Assembly: GCA_964637695.1 (NCBI GenBank) | Contig: CAZWVF010000002.1 | Location: 25,552 to 89,551 of the forward strand | Direction: 5' to 3' | Origin: JAGLTZ01 sp964637695 | GTDB taxonomy: Bacteria > Blakebacterota > Blakebacteria > Blakebacterales > Blakebacteraceae | Length of the DNA: 64,000 nucleotides | In this document: piece after piece, positions 52,607 through 61,670 of the stretch | Layout: the number at the start of each line of letters is the position of its first letter | How positions within the stretch are numbered: the first letter of the stretch is position 1 | Notes under the pieces: model-generated | Told to the model about the DNA's origin: nothing | What the model saw: only the letters and a program-made list of their open reading frames with translations | Databases searched by the model: none | Translations under genes and position numbers: made by a program

Positions 52607-55600
52607 ATGGCAAGTAACGCAGGACCGGAAGCAAAGGTAAGAGGCAGGCGAGCGGTTGTTATCGGTGGCGGTATTGCCGGTATGCAGGCTGCCCTCGACC
52701 TCGCCAATGCCCGAATACCGGTCACACTGGTGGAACAGTCGCCGTCGCTGGGTGGCCGGATGGCCCAGCTCGACAAGACATTCCCCACCATGGACTGCTC
52801 TATCTGAATACTTGGCCCCAGGGCCATGGATACCGGTCGGCATCCTCTGATAGATGTGGTCACCAACGCCGAAGTGATCGGCTGTGAAGGCGAGCCGGGT
52901 AACTTCCGGGTCACCGTGCGCAGGAATCCGCGCTACGTGACGGAGGATATCTGCGTCGCCTGCGGTTTGTGTGTTGAGACCTGCCCTCAGGTGGGCGGTA
53001 ACGAATTCGATATGGGCCTGAAGGCCCGCAAGGCGATTTACAGAACATTCCCGCAGTCCGTGCCTGCCGCTTACGTAATCGATCCTGAATCGTGCCTCAA
53101 CTTCTTTCCCCATCTGGATGAGAAGCAGTTGTGGAAGCTCGAGAAGATCAAAGCCGCCAAACAGCGCAGAGAACCCGAGATGACCCTCCCCCACCTCCCC
53201 TGTGGTCACTGCATGACTTCCTGCGATGTCGGAGCCATCGATTTCGACATGAAAGCAGAAGAGTTCGAGGTGGAAGCGGGCGCGATCCTGGTTGCAGTCG
53301 GATTCCGTGAATTCGATGCCCGCAAACTGGGTCAGTACGGTTATGGACGTTACCCGAACGTAGTGACGAGTCTTGAGCTGGAACGGATGCTGAACGCTTC
53401 GGGGGTTACAGGTGGACATGTGGTCCGGCCTGCCGATATGAAGACACCGAAACGGATCGTCTTCATACAGTGCGTGGGGGCTCGCGGCGAAGGGGGCCGC
53501 CCCTACTGCAGCCGTTTCTGCTGCATGAACGCCGTAAAGGATTCGATGCTGATCCGCCAGCACGACCCGGAGGTCGAGGATATAACGATCCTTTACACCG
53601 ACCTGCGTGCATTCGGTAAGGGATTTGACGACTTTGTCAAGCGATCGGTCGAGGAGCAGAGCGCCACATACATACGCGGCCGGCCCGCAAAGATTGAACC
53701 GAGGCCGGAAGACAACACACTGCTGGTATACGTAGAAGACACTCTGGAGCACGAGCAGAAGCAGATACCCGCCGACCTGGTGGTGCTCTCTGTCGCAGCA
53801 GCTCCCAACGACGGCGCCATCGAACTGGCCAGGACCCTGCAGATCGAAACCAATGAATACGGTTTCATCGCTCCCCGTGATCCGGCCATTTCAGCAGTGG
53901 AAACGGCCCGTGACGGCATCTACGTCTGTGGAAGCGCCGTAGGACCGCAGGTCATTCCCGACTGTGTCGCCCAGGCCTCCGCATCGGCAGCACGGGCTGG
54001 ACTCTTCCTTGCAGGCTCCAGGAAGGAAGACGACGAAGAGAAGCCGGAACCGATGGATCTTTCCGGTACACCCAGGATCGGTGTCATGGTGTGCAGCTGC
54101 GGTGCCAATATCGGCGGAGTTCTGGACGTCGAAGAACTGGCAGAGTACGCCGGTACCCTGGCCAATGTCGAGGCAACCTGCACTTCTCTCTTCTCCTGTG
54201 CCGAGACCGGACAGGCACAGCTGGTCGAACTGATAGAGGAGCACAACCTGAACCGGGTGGTTGTGGCATCGTGCACTCCCCGGACCCACGAACCGGTCTT
54301 CCGCGAGACGTGCGCCAGGATAGGGTTCAATCCCTACCTGCTCGACATGGTGAACATCCGCGACCAGTGTTCGTGGGTACACGCCGATCAGCCTGAGCTG
54401 GCGCAGGAAAAGGCCCGTGACCTCATCAGGATGAGTGTGGCAAGAACCCGCAACCTCGAACCGCTCCACGAGGGCGAAGTCCCCATGACCCACAGCGCTC
54501 TGGTCATCGGAGGAGGCATCGCGGGCATCCAGGCCGCTACCGACCTGGCCGAGCAGGGATTTCCCGTCACCCTCGTTGAGAAAGAGAACGGCCTGGGCGG
54601 GAGGCTGAGGGCACCCAACCTGAAATACCTCTATCCGAATATGCGTGAAGCCGGGGAGGTGCTGGCGGCCAAGATCGAGCGTCTTGAAAAGAGCGGTGCC
54701 CGGATCCTGCTCAATTCAGAAGTGGAGGACATAGCCGGATTCGTGGGCAATTTCGATATAACGCTCAAGGGTGAAACCGAAGAGGAGATGGAAGCAGGCG
54801 TGATAGTGCTCGCTTTCGGAGCCGAGCTGTACGACCCGAAGGGTGAATTCGGTTACGGCAAGGCACCCAACGTGATCACCAGCGAGGAACTGGAACGCAA
54901 CTTCTTCGAAAATGACGATGGAGTACTCATCAGCGGCAAGAAACCGAAGAGCGCCTCATTTATCCTCTGTGTCGGATCCAGGGAGCCGGAAGGATTCACT
55001 GGATGCTCCCGTTACTGCTGTCCGACCGCGATCAAGCAGGCTCTCCATCTCAACTCTCTGGGTATCGATACCACGATCCTCTACAGAGACATCAGAACCA
55101 TCTCGGCAGGAGCCGAGGAGATGTACCGGGAGGCCAGGGGCAAAGGTGTACTCTTCGTACGCATACCCCCGGGCGAGAAACCGGAGATCATCGGCGGCAG
55201 GGAAGTCGAAGGTGTCCGCTGCTACGATGAGCTGCTGGGACAGCAGCTCGAAATCGAATCGGACCTGGTGATCCTGAGTGTAGGCATGCGTCCGCAGGAG
55301 CCTGAAACCGAAAAGTACCACCTGCTGCTCAAAGCCAGCCTCGGCCTGGACGGTTTCTTCCTCGAAAGACACCCCGAGCTGGCACCGGTGGAGACTGTGG
55401 TGGAGGGAGTATTCCTGTCGGGAACGGTTCAGGGTCCCAAGGACATCGTCGACTCGGTGGCACAGGCCTCGGCTGCAGCGGCGAAAGCCGCCGTACTGCT
55501 CTCCTTCGACAGTGTAAGGGTGGAACCGACCGTTTCAGTGGTCGACCAGATCCGCTGCCGCGCCTGTGGTACCTGTGTTGACGTCTGCCCCTTCCAGGCC

Positions 55601-55774
55601 GCGGCGATCGTGGAGTTCGACCCGGGTGTTTTCGCAGCAGAGATTAACCCCTCCCTCTGCAAGGGCTGCGGAACCTGTGCCGCCTGGTGTCCCTCTACGG
55701 CGATCACAGCCAGGCATTTCACTGACAGTCAGGTCATTGCGATGATCGACACCGCCTTCGAGGAAGTGACATGA
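52607..55774 (+). CDS. hdrA: HdrA-type flavoprotein, selenocysteine-containing, tandem-duplicated
   Basis: Read through an in-frame UGA (codon 67, 52805-52807) as selenocysteine, the gene encodes 1055 residues. FAD fold GGGIAGM begins at ~20, then D-C-S-I-Sec-I-L-A-P matches the HdrA D-C-S-I-C-I-L-G-P site. Ferredoxin motif CVACGLCVETCP lies at 116-126, followed by the HdrA core. From ~490 a second HdrA copy follows (VMVCSCG domain, then FAD fold at ~628) lacking the Sec site; two C-terminal [4Fe-4S] motifs close it. HdrA bifurcates electrons. ATG 52607 has GAGG four bases upstream. A SECIS-like hairpin follows the UGA. Confidence 0.9.
52805..52845 (+). promoter_or_regulatory. UGA selenocysteine codon and SECIS-like hairpin, hdrA1
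   Basis: TGA (52805-52807) is followed at 52828-52845 by a hairpin GGATACC-GGTC-GGCATCC (one A-C mismatch), with loop GGTC, starting 20 bases after the codon. Bacterial SECIS elements sit in this position with a G in the apical loop. The matching element in hdrA2 lies at identical spacing. The coded G-R-H-P is also conserved in Cys-type HdrA, so part of the match is protein constraint. Confidence 0.72.
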
Positions 55775-56217
55775 CGGCCAAGAAAACAGCAGCCGGGAAG
55801 TGGAACCCGAACATCGTGGTCTTCGCCTGCAACTGGTGTTCCTACGCCGGAGCCGATACGGCAGGAGTCTCCCGGATACCGCATCAACCACATTTCAGGA
55901 TCATAAGGGTGATGTGTTCTGGAAGGGTTCACACCGGTTTCGTCCTGCGGGCATTCGAGAAGGGTGCCGACGGGGTTCTGGTGTCGGGCTGTCACATCGG
56001 CGACTGTCACTATGTCTCCGGCAACGAGAGGCAGCTTGAACAGTTCGAAATCACGAAGTCGATCGTCAATCTGCTCGGGCTGGAGCCCGGCCGGGTCAGA
56101 CTTGAGTGGATAAGCGCTGCAGAAGGTCCAAGGTGGGCAGCAATAATCAATGAGTTCACCGACCAGGTCCGCGATCTGGGACCGAACCCGCTCAAAGCCG
56201 AACCTGCAGCGGGATAA
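55771..56217 (+). CDS. mvhD: MvhD-like iron-sulfur protein
   Basis: A 148-residue protein of the MvhD family (delta subunit linking hydrogenase or other donors to HdrA). The [2Fe-2S]-type site is visible as 'ACNWCSYAGAD', 'RVMCSGRV' and 'GCHIGDCHY'. 'LEWISAAEG' is a family signature. ATG overlaps the hdrA1 stop by four bases. A second MvhD module is fused to HdrA2. No hydrogenase genes occur, so the donor must be something other than MvhAG. Confidence 0.9.
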   Translation: MTAKKTAAGKWNPNIVVFACNWCSYAGADTAGVSRIPHQPHFRIIRVMCSGRVHTGFVLRAFEKGADGVLVSGCHIGDCHYVSGNERQLEQFEITKSIVNLLGLEPGRVRLEWISAAEGPRWAAIINEFTDQVRDLGPNPLKAEPAAG

Positions 56218-56218
56218 G

Positions 56219-57376
56219 ATGAATACGAGGGCGATTGTGGATCTGGCGGAAGCAACGAGAAGAGCAAAAGCCTGGGCCTGTTACGATTGCGGAAAGTGCA
56301 CCGCAGTCTGCCCCATCGTCAGGGCCGGAGGCACCTACAGTCCGCGCAAACACGTATTGAGCAGCAACACGGGGAACCCGAGAGAAGTCCTCGAGCTCGA
56401 CACCCTCTTCGCCTGCCTCTCCTGCAGCCTGTGTGAGTATCGCTGCCCCGCAGAGGTGACCTACACAGAGCTGGTCCTTCACATGCGGGAACTGGCCTAC
56501 GGCGAGGGGATCGAGCCCGACTGCCCGCACGGCGGCACCCTGCAGTCGCTTATGAGGTTGATGTCAACGGGGAGCACTCAGCAGAACCGGCTCGAATGGA
56601 TAGAGGATGGCCTGGATACCGAGCCTGAAAAGGGAGAGGTGTTCTTCTGGACCGGATGTGCCGTCTATTACGACGCCCTCTTCCCCGACTACGGATTCAG
56701 CGCCCTCGACGGCATAAAAGCCGCCGTTAAAGTCTTCAACGCTCTCGGCGTCAAACCGGTCGTATCGGGGCAGGAAAGATGCTGCGGGCACGACCTGCTG
56801 TGGAACGGCGATCGCAGGAGTTTCGAAGCTCTGGCCCGACACAACATCGAGCTGGTGCGGGAGAGTGGCGCAGAGCTGCTGGTCACCTCGTGCGCTGAAT
56901 GCCTGCGTACCTGGAAACTGGACTACGAGAAGTTTTTCGATGGTCCGGCGCCGAAGATCCTGCACACGACAGAATACCTCACCGAGCATCTTCAGGATCT
57001 GGATCTGAAGGAGACCGGCGGGTTGAATGTCACCTACCAGGATCCGTGCCGCCTCGGCCGTCATCTGGACATCTACGATTCCCCCCGCGAGGTAATGGAA
57101 GCCCTGCCCGGCGTGGAACTGACCGAAATGAAACATTCGAAGGCCGCGGCATCCTGCTGTGCGGGTGGAACCTGGTCCAACTGTGACATGTTCGCCAAGA
57201 AGATTCAGGTTGAACGGTTGAAAGAAGCGAAATCGACAGGAGCTGAAGTGATGGTCACGGCATGTCCGAAATGCCGGATCCACTTCAGTTGTGCGATGAA
57301 GGACCCTAATCTCAAGGGAGAAATTGAGATCGAGATGCGCGACGTTGCCGAACTGGTGGCCGACGCCATCAAATAA
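56219..57376 (+). CDS. hdrD: HdrD-like iron-sulfur protein with two CCG domains
   Basis: A 385-residue protein. Two N-terminal [4Fe-4S] motifs (CYDCGKCTAVCP, CLSCSLCEYRCP) precede two CCG domains, each with a CCG/CCA-type Cys pair (ERCCGHDL; SCCAGGTW) and a following Cys-x-x-Cys (TSCAECL; TACPKCR). This is the HdrD/GlpC arrangement, where the CCG domains hold non-cubane clusters reducing disulfides or other thiols. It begins one base after the mvhD stop. HdrD normally works with HdrE; no HdrE is present, so a soluble role beside HdrA is inferred. Confidence 0.88.
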   Translation: MNTRAIVDLAEATRRAKAWACYDCGKCTAVCPIVRAGGTYSPRKHVLSSNTGNPREVLELDTLFACLSCSLCEYRCPAEVTYTELVLHMRELAYGEGIEPDCPHGGTLQSLMRLMSTGSTQQNRLEWIEDGLDTEPEKGEVFFWTGCAVYYDALFPDYGFSALDGIKAAVKVFNALGVKPVVSGQERCCGHDLLWNGDRRSFEALARHNIELVRESGAELLVTSCAECLRTWKLDYEKFFDGPAPKILHTTEYLTEHLQDLDLKETGGLNVTYQDPCRLGRHLDIYDSPREVMEALPGVELTEMKHSKAAASCCAGGTWSNCDMFAKKIQVERLKEAKSTGAEVMVTACPKCRIHFSCAMKDPNLKGEIEIEMRDVAELVADAIK

Positions 57377-57412
57377 AAAGGAAAGCGCAGCTTTCAATAA
57401 GGAAAGGAAGCA

Positions 57413-59881
57413 ATGGTTTCAGAAGTAGCAACAGCGGAGGAGGAGCTCCGAATCGGCGTATTCGTATGTGATTGCGGCCTCAATATTGCGGGTACCGTCG
57501 ATACGAAAGCCGTGACGGAGTATGCCGGGAACCTGCCCGATGTGGTGTGTGCGATACAGAACAAGTACACATGTGCAGATCCGGGGCAGAACGAGATCAA
57601 GGACGCGATACGCCAGTACAACCTGAACAGGGTTGTGGTCGCATCCTGTACACCCAGGCAGCACGAACCGACCTTCCGTCAGTGCGTGCTGGAAGCGGGC
57701 CTCAACCCCTACCTGATGGAGATGGCTAACCTGCGCGAGCACTGTTCATGGGTCCATCCCGATAACCGGGACGCCGCGACGTTGAAGGCCAGGGATCTCG
57801 TCGCCAGTGCCGTAGCCAGGGCCAGGTTCCTTCAGGGACAGGAAGAGATGAGCGTTCCGGTCTCCACGAGAGCCCTTGTGATCGGAGGAGGCATTTCGGG
57901 GATGGAAGCGGCCCTCGAGCTGGCCGAACAGGGTCATAAGGTAACACTGGTTGAGAAACAACCGTCCATCGGTGGGATAATGGCGCAGCTGGACAAAACG
58001 TTTCCCACAATGGACTGCTCTATATGAATTCTTGGCCCTAAGGCCATAGATGCCGGTCGGCATCCGAACATAGAGCTTCTCACCTACTCCGAAATCGAGG
58101 ACGTTTCCGGATACATCGGGAACTTCACCGTCAAGATCCGCAGGAAGGCAAGGTATGTGGATCCCGACGAGTGCAACACCTGCGGTGACTGTGTGGATGT
58201 ATGCCCCCAGGTGATGCCCGATGAATACCAGATGGGTCTCTCTTCCAGGAAGGCGATCTACATCCCCTTCCCGCAGGCCATGCCCTGTTCCTACATCCTC
58301 AACATGGATGACTGTCTGGGCAACAATCCGATCGCCTGCGGCAAGTGCGCCGATGTATGCGAGAAAAAAGCCATCAACTACGATGACCAGGATGAGATAA
58401 TCATCCGGGAGGTCGGAGCGGTCATCGTGGCAATTGGACTCGACGTATACGATCCAACAGAGATGGACGAGTATGGTTACACGCGCTTCGACAACGTCAT
58501 CACTTCGATGGAATTCGAGCGCCTGATCTGTGCCGGCGGTCCCACTGCGGGCCACTTCGTGCGCCCCAGCGACCAGGAACGCCCGAAGCGGATCGGATTC
58601 ATCCAGTGTGTCGGATCGCGCAACCCGGCCATCGGGCGGCCCTACTGCTCGAACATCTGCTGCATGAACACGATCAAGGACACGCTTCTGCTGGCAGATC
58701 ACTACCCCGATGTAAAAAACGCCGTCTTCTACCAGGACATCAGAGCGTTCGGCAAGTCGTTCGAGGACATGTTCCAGCGATCGAAAGAGGCGGGAACCCG
58801 CTATGTCCGGGGACTGCCCGGCGACATCGAGGAAGATCCCGAGACGAAGAACCTGGTGATCACGGTTGAGAACACTACTTCGGGCAAGCTCGAGCGGCAT
58901 GAGCTGGACATGGTCGTTCTCTCGGTGGGTGTCGTGCCTCCTGAAGATCTGCTGAAGATCTCCGGTCTTCTTACCCTTTCCAAGACCTCTGACGGATTCT
59001 TCATGGAGTCGCACCCCAAGCTGAAGCCTGTTGACGCTCCCACACGGGGTGTCTACTTCGCTGGTTTCTGTGAGTCCCCGAAAGACATCAAGGAATCGGT
59101 CTGCCAGGCGGGTGCGGCTGCCTCGAAAGTCGGTGCCCTGCTCAACGCCGGCCGGATCAACATCGAAGCGATCACCAGCGTGATCAATGAAGAGGCATGC
59201 ACCATGTGCGGAGTCTGCGCCTCGATCTGTCCATTCTCGGCGATCCAGTGGGAGAAGGGACAGGTGGCGACCGTGATCGAAGCGGCCTGTGCAGGGTGCG
59301 GTTCGTGCGGCGCGACGTGCAACTTCGGCGCCATCACCATGCGTCACTTCACCGACGCACAACTGATGGCCCAGATCAGGGCCATTCTGGCGGATAAACC
59401 CGAGGAGAAGGTCTTCGTATTCGCCTGCAACTGGTGCTCATATGCAGGTGGCGACATGGCCGGTATCTCCAGGATCGCGTACCCGGCATCCAACCGGGTT
59501 GTCAGGACGATGTGTTCTGCGAGGGTCTCCGAGGAGATGATCCTGGAAGCTTTCCTGGTCGGTGCGCCCGTGGTCCTGGTCTCCGGATGCCACTACGCAG
59601 ACTGTCACTACATAGATGCCAACAGGCAGACCGTGAAGCGGGTTCAGAAGATGTGGAACAAGCTGGAGCGGGCCGGTGTGAGGCCGGAGAGACTGCAGCT
59701 GGAATGGATCAGCGCCGCCGAGGGTCAGAAATTCGCCAAGGTAATGAGGCAGATGGAGGAACTCCGCGCCGGTGTCACGATGGAGGAGATAGAACACTCA
59801 CGCGAGGTGCTGAAACCGAAGCCGAAGAAAGAGAAGAAGGAAAAGGCCGCAGAGGCAGAAACCGAAACGGTGGCAACCTGA
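57413..59881 (+). CDS. hdrA: HdrA-type flavoprotein, selenocysteine-containing, with fused MvhD
   Basis: Read through an in-frame UGA (codon 205, 58025-58027) the gene encodes 822 residues. N-domain ~1-140 (GVFVCDCG), FAD fold GGGISGME at ~157, then D-C-S-I-Sec-I-L-G-P, ferredoxin motif CNTCGDCVDVCP at 254-264 and, near 595-640, CTMCGVCASICP and CAGCGSCGATC. An MvhD module (~665-800; ACNWCSYAGGD, GCHYADCHY, LEWISAAEG) is fused before a Lys/Glu tail. ATG 57413 has GGAAAGGA upstream. This full-length HdrA differs from its tandem neighbour, which lacks the N-domain at its start. Confidence 0.92.
58025..58064 (+). promoter_or_regulatory. UGA selenocysteine codon and SECIS-like hairpin, hdrA2
   Basis: TGA (58025-58027) is followed, after 21 bases, by a perfect hairpin GATGCC-GGTC-GGCATC (58049-58064). 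An inner TGGCC-ctaa-GGCCA hairpin precedes it. The position and the GGUC loop match the element of hdrA1, even though the codons around them have diverged. This supports selection on RNA structure, with the caveat that G-R-H-P is also a conserved peptide. Confidence 0.75.
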
Positions 59882-59892
59882 TAACCGGTCCC

Positions 59893-60076
59893 TAGGAGCC
59901 TGTCGGAGTAACCGGCGAACGCGAGGTTTGCTCTGGCGCCGGCCCGACCAGGCGGCTGAGCCGGAGGCCCGGAAACGTAGCCACTGTGCTACGTTGAGGA
60001 CATCCGGCGAAAGCCAACGCCGTCGGCCGGTTGCCGGCGCAGACCGCAGCCGGTGGCTTACTCCGACAGGCTCCTA
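59893..60076. mobile_element. 184-bp MITE, copy 2
   Basis: By eye it is the exact reverse complement of the element at 12852-13035. The flanks CTAG...CTAG fit a duplicated four-base target or a TA target. It sits between hdrA2 (stop at 59881) and the zinc-ribbon gene, inside the Hdr operon. Neither gene is interrupted, but its GC-rich hairpin may attenuate transcription of hdrCB. Identity of the copies implies recent movement. Confidence 0.9.
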
Positions 60077-60103
60077 GATCCTGTAAAGGGAGCAGAGTCA
60101 AGC

Positions 60104-60256
60104 ATGGCAGCAATAATAGAATACTTCAGATGCATGATGTGCGGTCACGACTGGGAGGAGGAAGTGGAAAAGAAAGTGGACGTGGAACGGACGTGCTCCA
60201 AATGCCGCTCCAACAGCATCCGCCATTTCAGGTCGAAACCTGAGCCGAAGGAGTAA
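60104..60256 (+). CDS. Small zinc-ribbon protein
   Basis: A 50-residue protein with C-M-M-C and C-S-K-C knuckles separated by a 17-residue acidic linker, a zinc-ribbon or rubredoxin-like arrangement. It could hold a metal or mark an electron-transfer partner. It lies five bases before hdrC and directly after the MITE. I do not recognise a named family. ATG 60104 has GGAG eleven bases upstream, a weak spacing. Confidence 0.6.
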   Translation: MAAIIEYFRCMMCGHDWEEEVEKKVDVERTCSKCRSNSIRHFRSKPEPKE

Positions 60257-60261
60257 TCTGG

Positions 60262-60774
60262 ATGTCTGAGGCACAGGGGAAGAAGAAGGACGTGGTTCGT
60301 GTCGACTTCGCTTTCCGCAGGGAACTGGCTGAAAAGGTGGAGGGGAATCTCTCCAGCTTCTGTTACCAGTGCGGGGCGTGCGTGGGTGACTGTCCGTCGG
60401 CGACCTATGTCGAGGATTTCAACCCGCGCAAGATAATGTTGATGGTTCTCTACGGCCTGGGTGATGAACTGATCAGCGATACATCGATACTGTGGTCGTG
60501 CACCAACTGCTACAACTGTGCCGAGCGCTGCCCCCAGGACGTAAAGCCTGTAGAGGTCATTATCTCGATGAAGAACATGCTGGCCGACCGCGGCATCTAC
60601 CCGGAAGGTGCAGAGAAGATAATCGCCACCGTCATGAGCACCGGACGGACGGTCCCCGAGAGTTCCGCCGTGGATAAGCAGCGCAGGAAGTTCGGACTCC
60701 CCCCCCTCTGTCGCGTACCGGTGGAGGATCTGGAAAAACTCGTTCAACCGGTTTCAGCCGGAGGAGAAGAATAA
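60262..60774 (+). CDS. hdrC: HdrC-like iron-sulfur protein
   Basis: A 170-residue subunit with two [4Fe-4S] sites, CYQCGACVGDCPSAT and CTNCYNCAERCPQDV, then an all-helical C-terminus (KPVEVIISMKNMLADRG). It passes electrons from HdrA to HdrB. Length and motif order match soluble HdrC. It overlaps hdrB at the stop/start (ATAATG). Positioned 3' of the MITE, separate from hdrA2 by only the zinc-ribbon gene. Confidence 0.93.
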   Translation: MSEAQGKKKDVVRVDFAFRRELAEKVEGNLSSFCYQCGACVGDCPSATYVEDFNPRKIMLMVLYGLGDELISDTSILWSCTNCYNCAERCPQDVKPVEVIISMKNMLADRGIYPEGAEKIIATVMSTGRTVPESSAVDKQRRKFGLPPLCRVPVEDLEKLVQPVSAGGEE

Positions 60775-61670
60775 TGGAGAACCGCTACGCATTCTTCCCC
60801 GGCTGCCTCGTCCCCGCCCGCTACCCGGCGATGGAGTTCGCGATCAGGCAGACCCTGCCGAAGCTGGGCATTGAAATCGTCGACCTGGAGGGCACTTCGT
60901 GCTGTCCCGACCCGATCTATTTCAAGGCCAGGGACAAGCTCTCCTGGCTCTCGGTCGCCGCCCGCAACCTGTGCCTGGCCGAAGAGAAGGGCCTGGACAT
61001 CTTCACCAACTGCTCCGGATGCACTGCAACTCTTTCCGAGAGCTACCACCTGCTGAAGGACCCCGACCTGCGCGGGCAGGTCAACGAGAGACTCAGCCGT
61101 ATCGGCATGGAGTACAGGGGGACGAGCAGGGTGAGGCACATTGCCACCCTGATCCGTGACATTGTGGGATACGAGGCGATCGCGGAGACTGTTGTTCGCC
61201 CCCTTGAGGGATTGAAGGTAGGGATCCATTACGGCTGCCACCTGCTCAAACCCAGCAGGATCATGAACGTGGACGACCCGAACGACCCGACGATGCTGGA
61301 GGAACTCGTCAGGGCGGTCGGTGCCGAACCGGTGCGCCACGACAAGTGGTACCTCTGCTGCGGCAAGGCGTGCATGGATGAGAATGCTCCCGACAATATG
61401 ATGCGGGATCTTCTAACCACCGTAAGGAAGGTTGAGGCTGAGATCCTCTGCCTGATATGCCCGACCTGTTTCGGGCAGTTCGACCACGGCCAGAACAGGA
61501 TCGCAAAGAAATTCGAAGAGGACTTCAGCACGCCGCCCATCTACTACTTCCAACTGCTCGCCTATGCACAGGGCCTGCCTTACGAGAATCTGGGAGTGGA
61601 CAGGCAGCGGTTCAAGCCGGAGTGCCTGCAGCGGTTCCAGATTACCCAGCCGGCCTTTACTGAAAAATGA
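60774..61670 (+). CDS. hdrB: HdrB-like heterodisulfide reductase subunit
   Basis: A 298-residue subunit with two CCG domains: 'FFPGCLVPARYP', 'TSCCPDPI' and 'NCSGC' in the first; 'YGCHLLKPSR', 'LCCGKACMDE' and 'CPTCFGQFD' in the second. In HdrB these bind two non-cubane [4Fe-4S] clusters that cleave a disulfide. The acceptor here is unlikely to be CoM-S-S-CoB, so another disulfide or redox protein is probable. It is the last gene of the run; its 3' end overlaps the convergent nhaC by 14 bases. Confidence 0.93.
   Translation: MENRYAFFPGCLVPARYPAMEFAIRQTLPKLGIEIVDLEGTSCCPDPIYFKARDKLSWLSVAARNLCLAEEKGLDIFTNCSGCTATLSESYHLLKDPDLRGQVNERLSRIGMEYRGTSRVRHIATLIRDIVGYEAIAETVVRPLEGLKVGIHYGCHLLKPSRIMNVDDPNDPTMLEELVRAVGAEPVRHDKWYLCCGKACMDENAPDNMMRDLLTTVRKVEAEILCLICPTCFGQFDHGQNRIAKKFEEDFSTPPIYYFQLLAYAQGLPYENLGVDRQRFKPECLQRFQITQPAFTEK

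Noticed and set aside
52805..52807. The UGA in hdrA1 as a sequencing error or pseudogene mutation
   Set aside because: An equivalent UGA occurs at the homologous codon of the independent hdrA2 gene with the same downstream hairpin, and both frames continue without further damage. A coincidence of two errors is unlikely.
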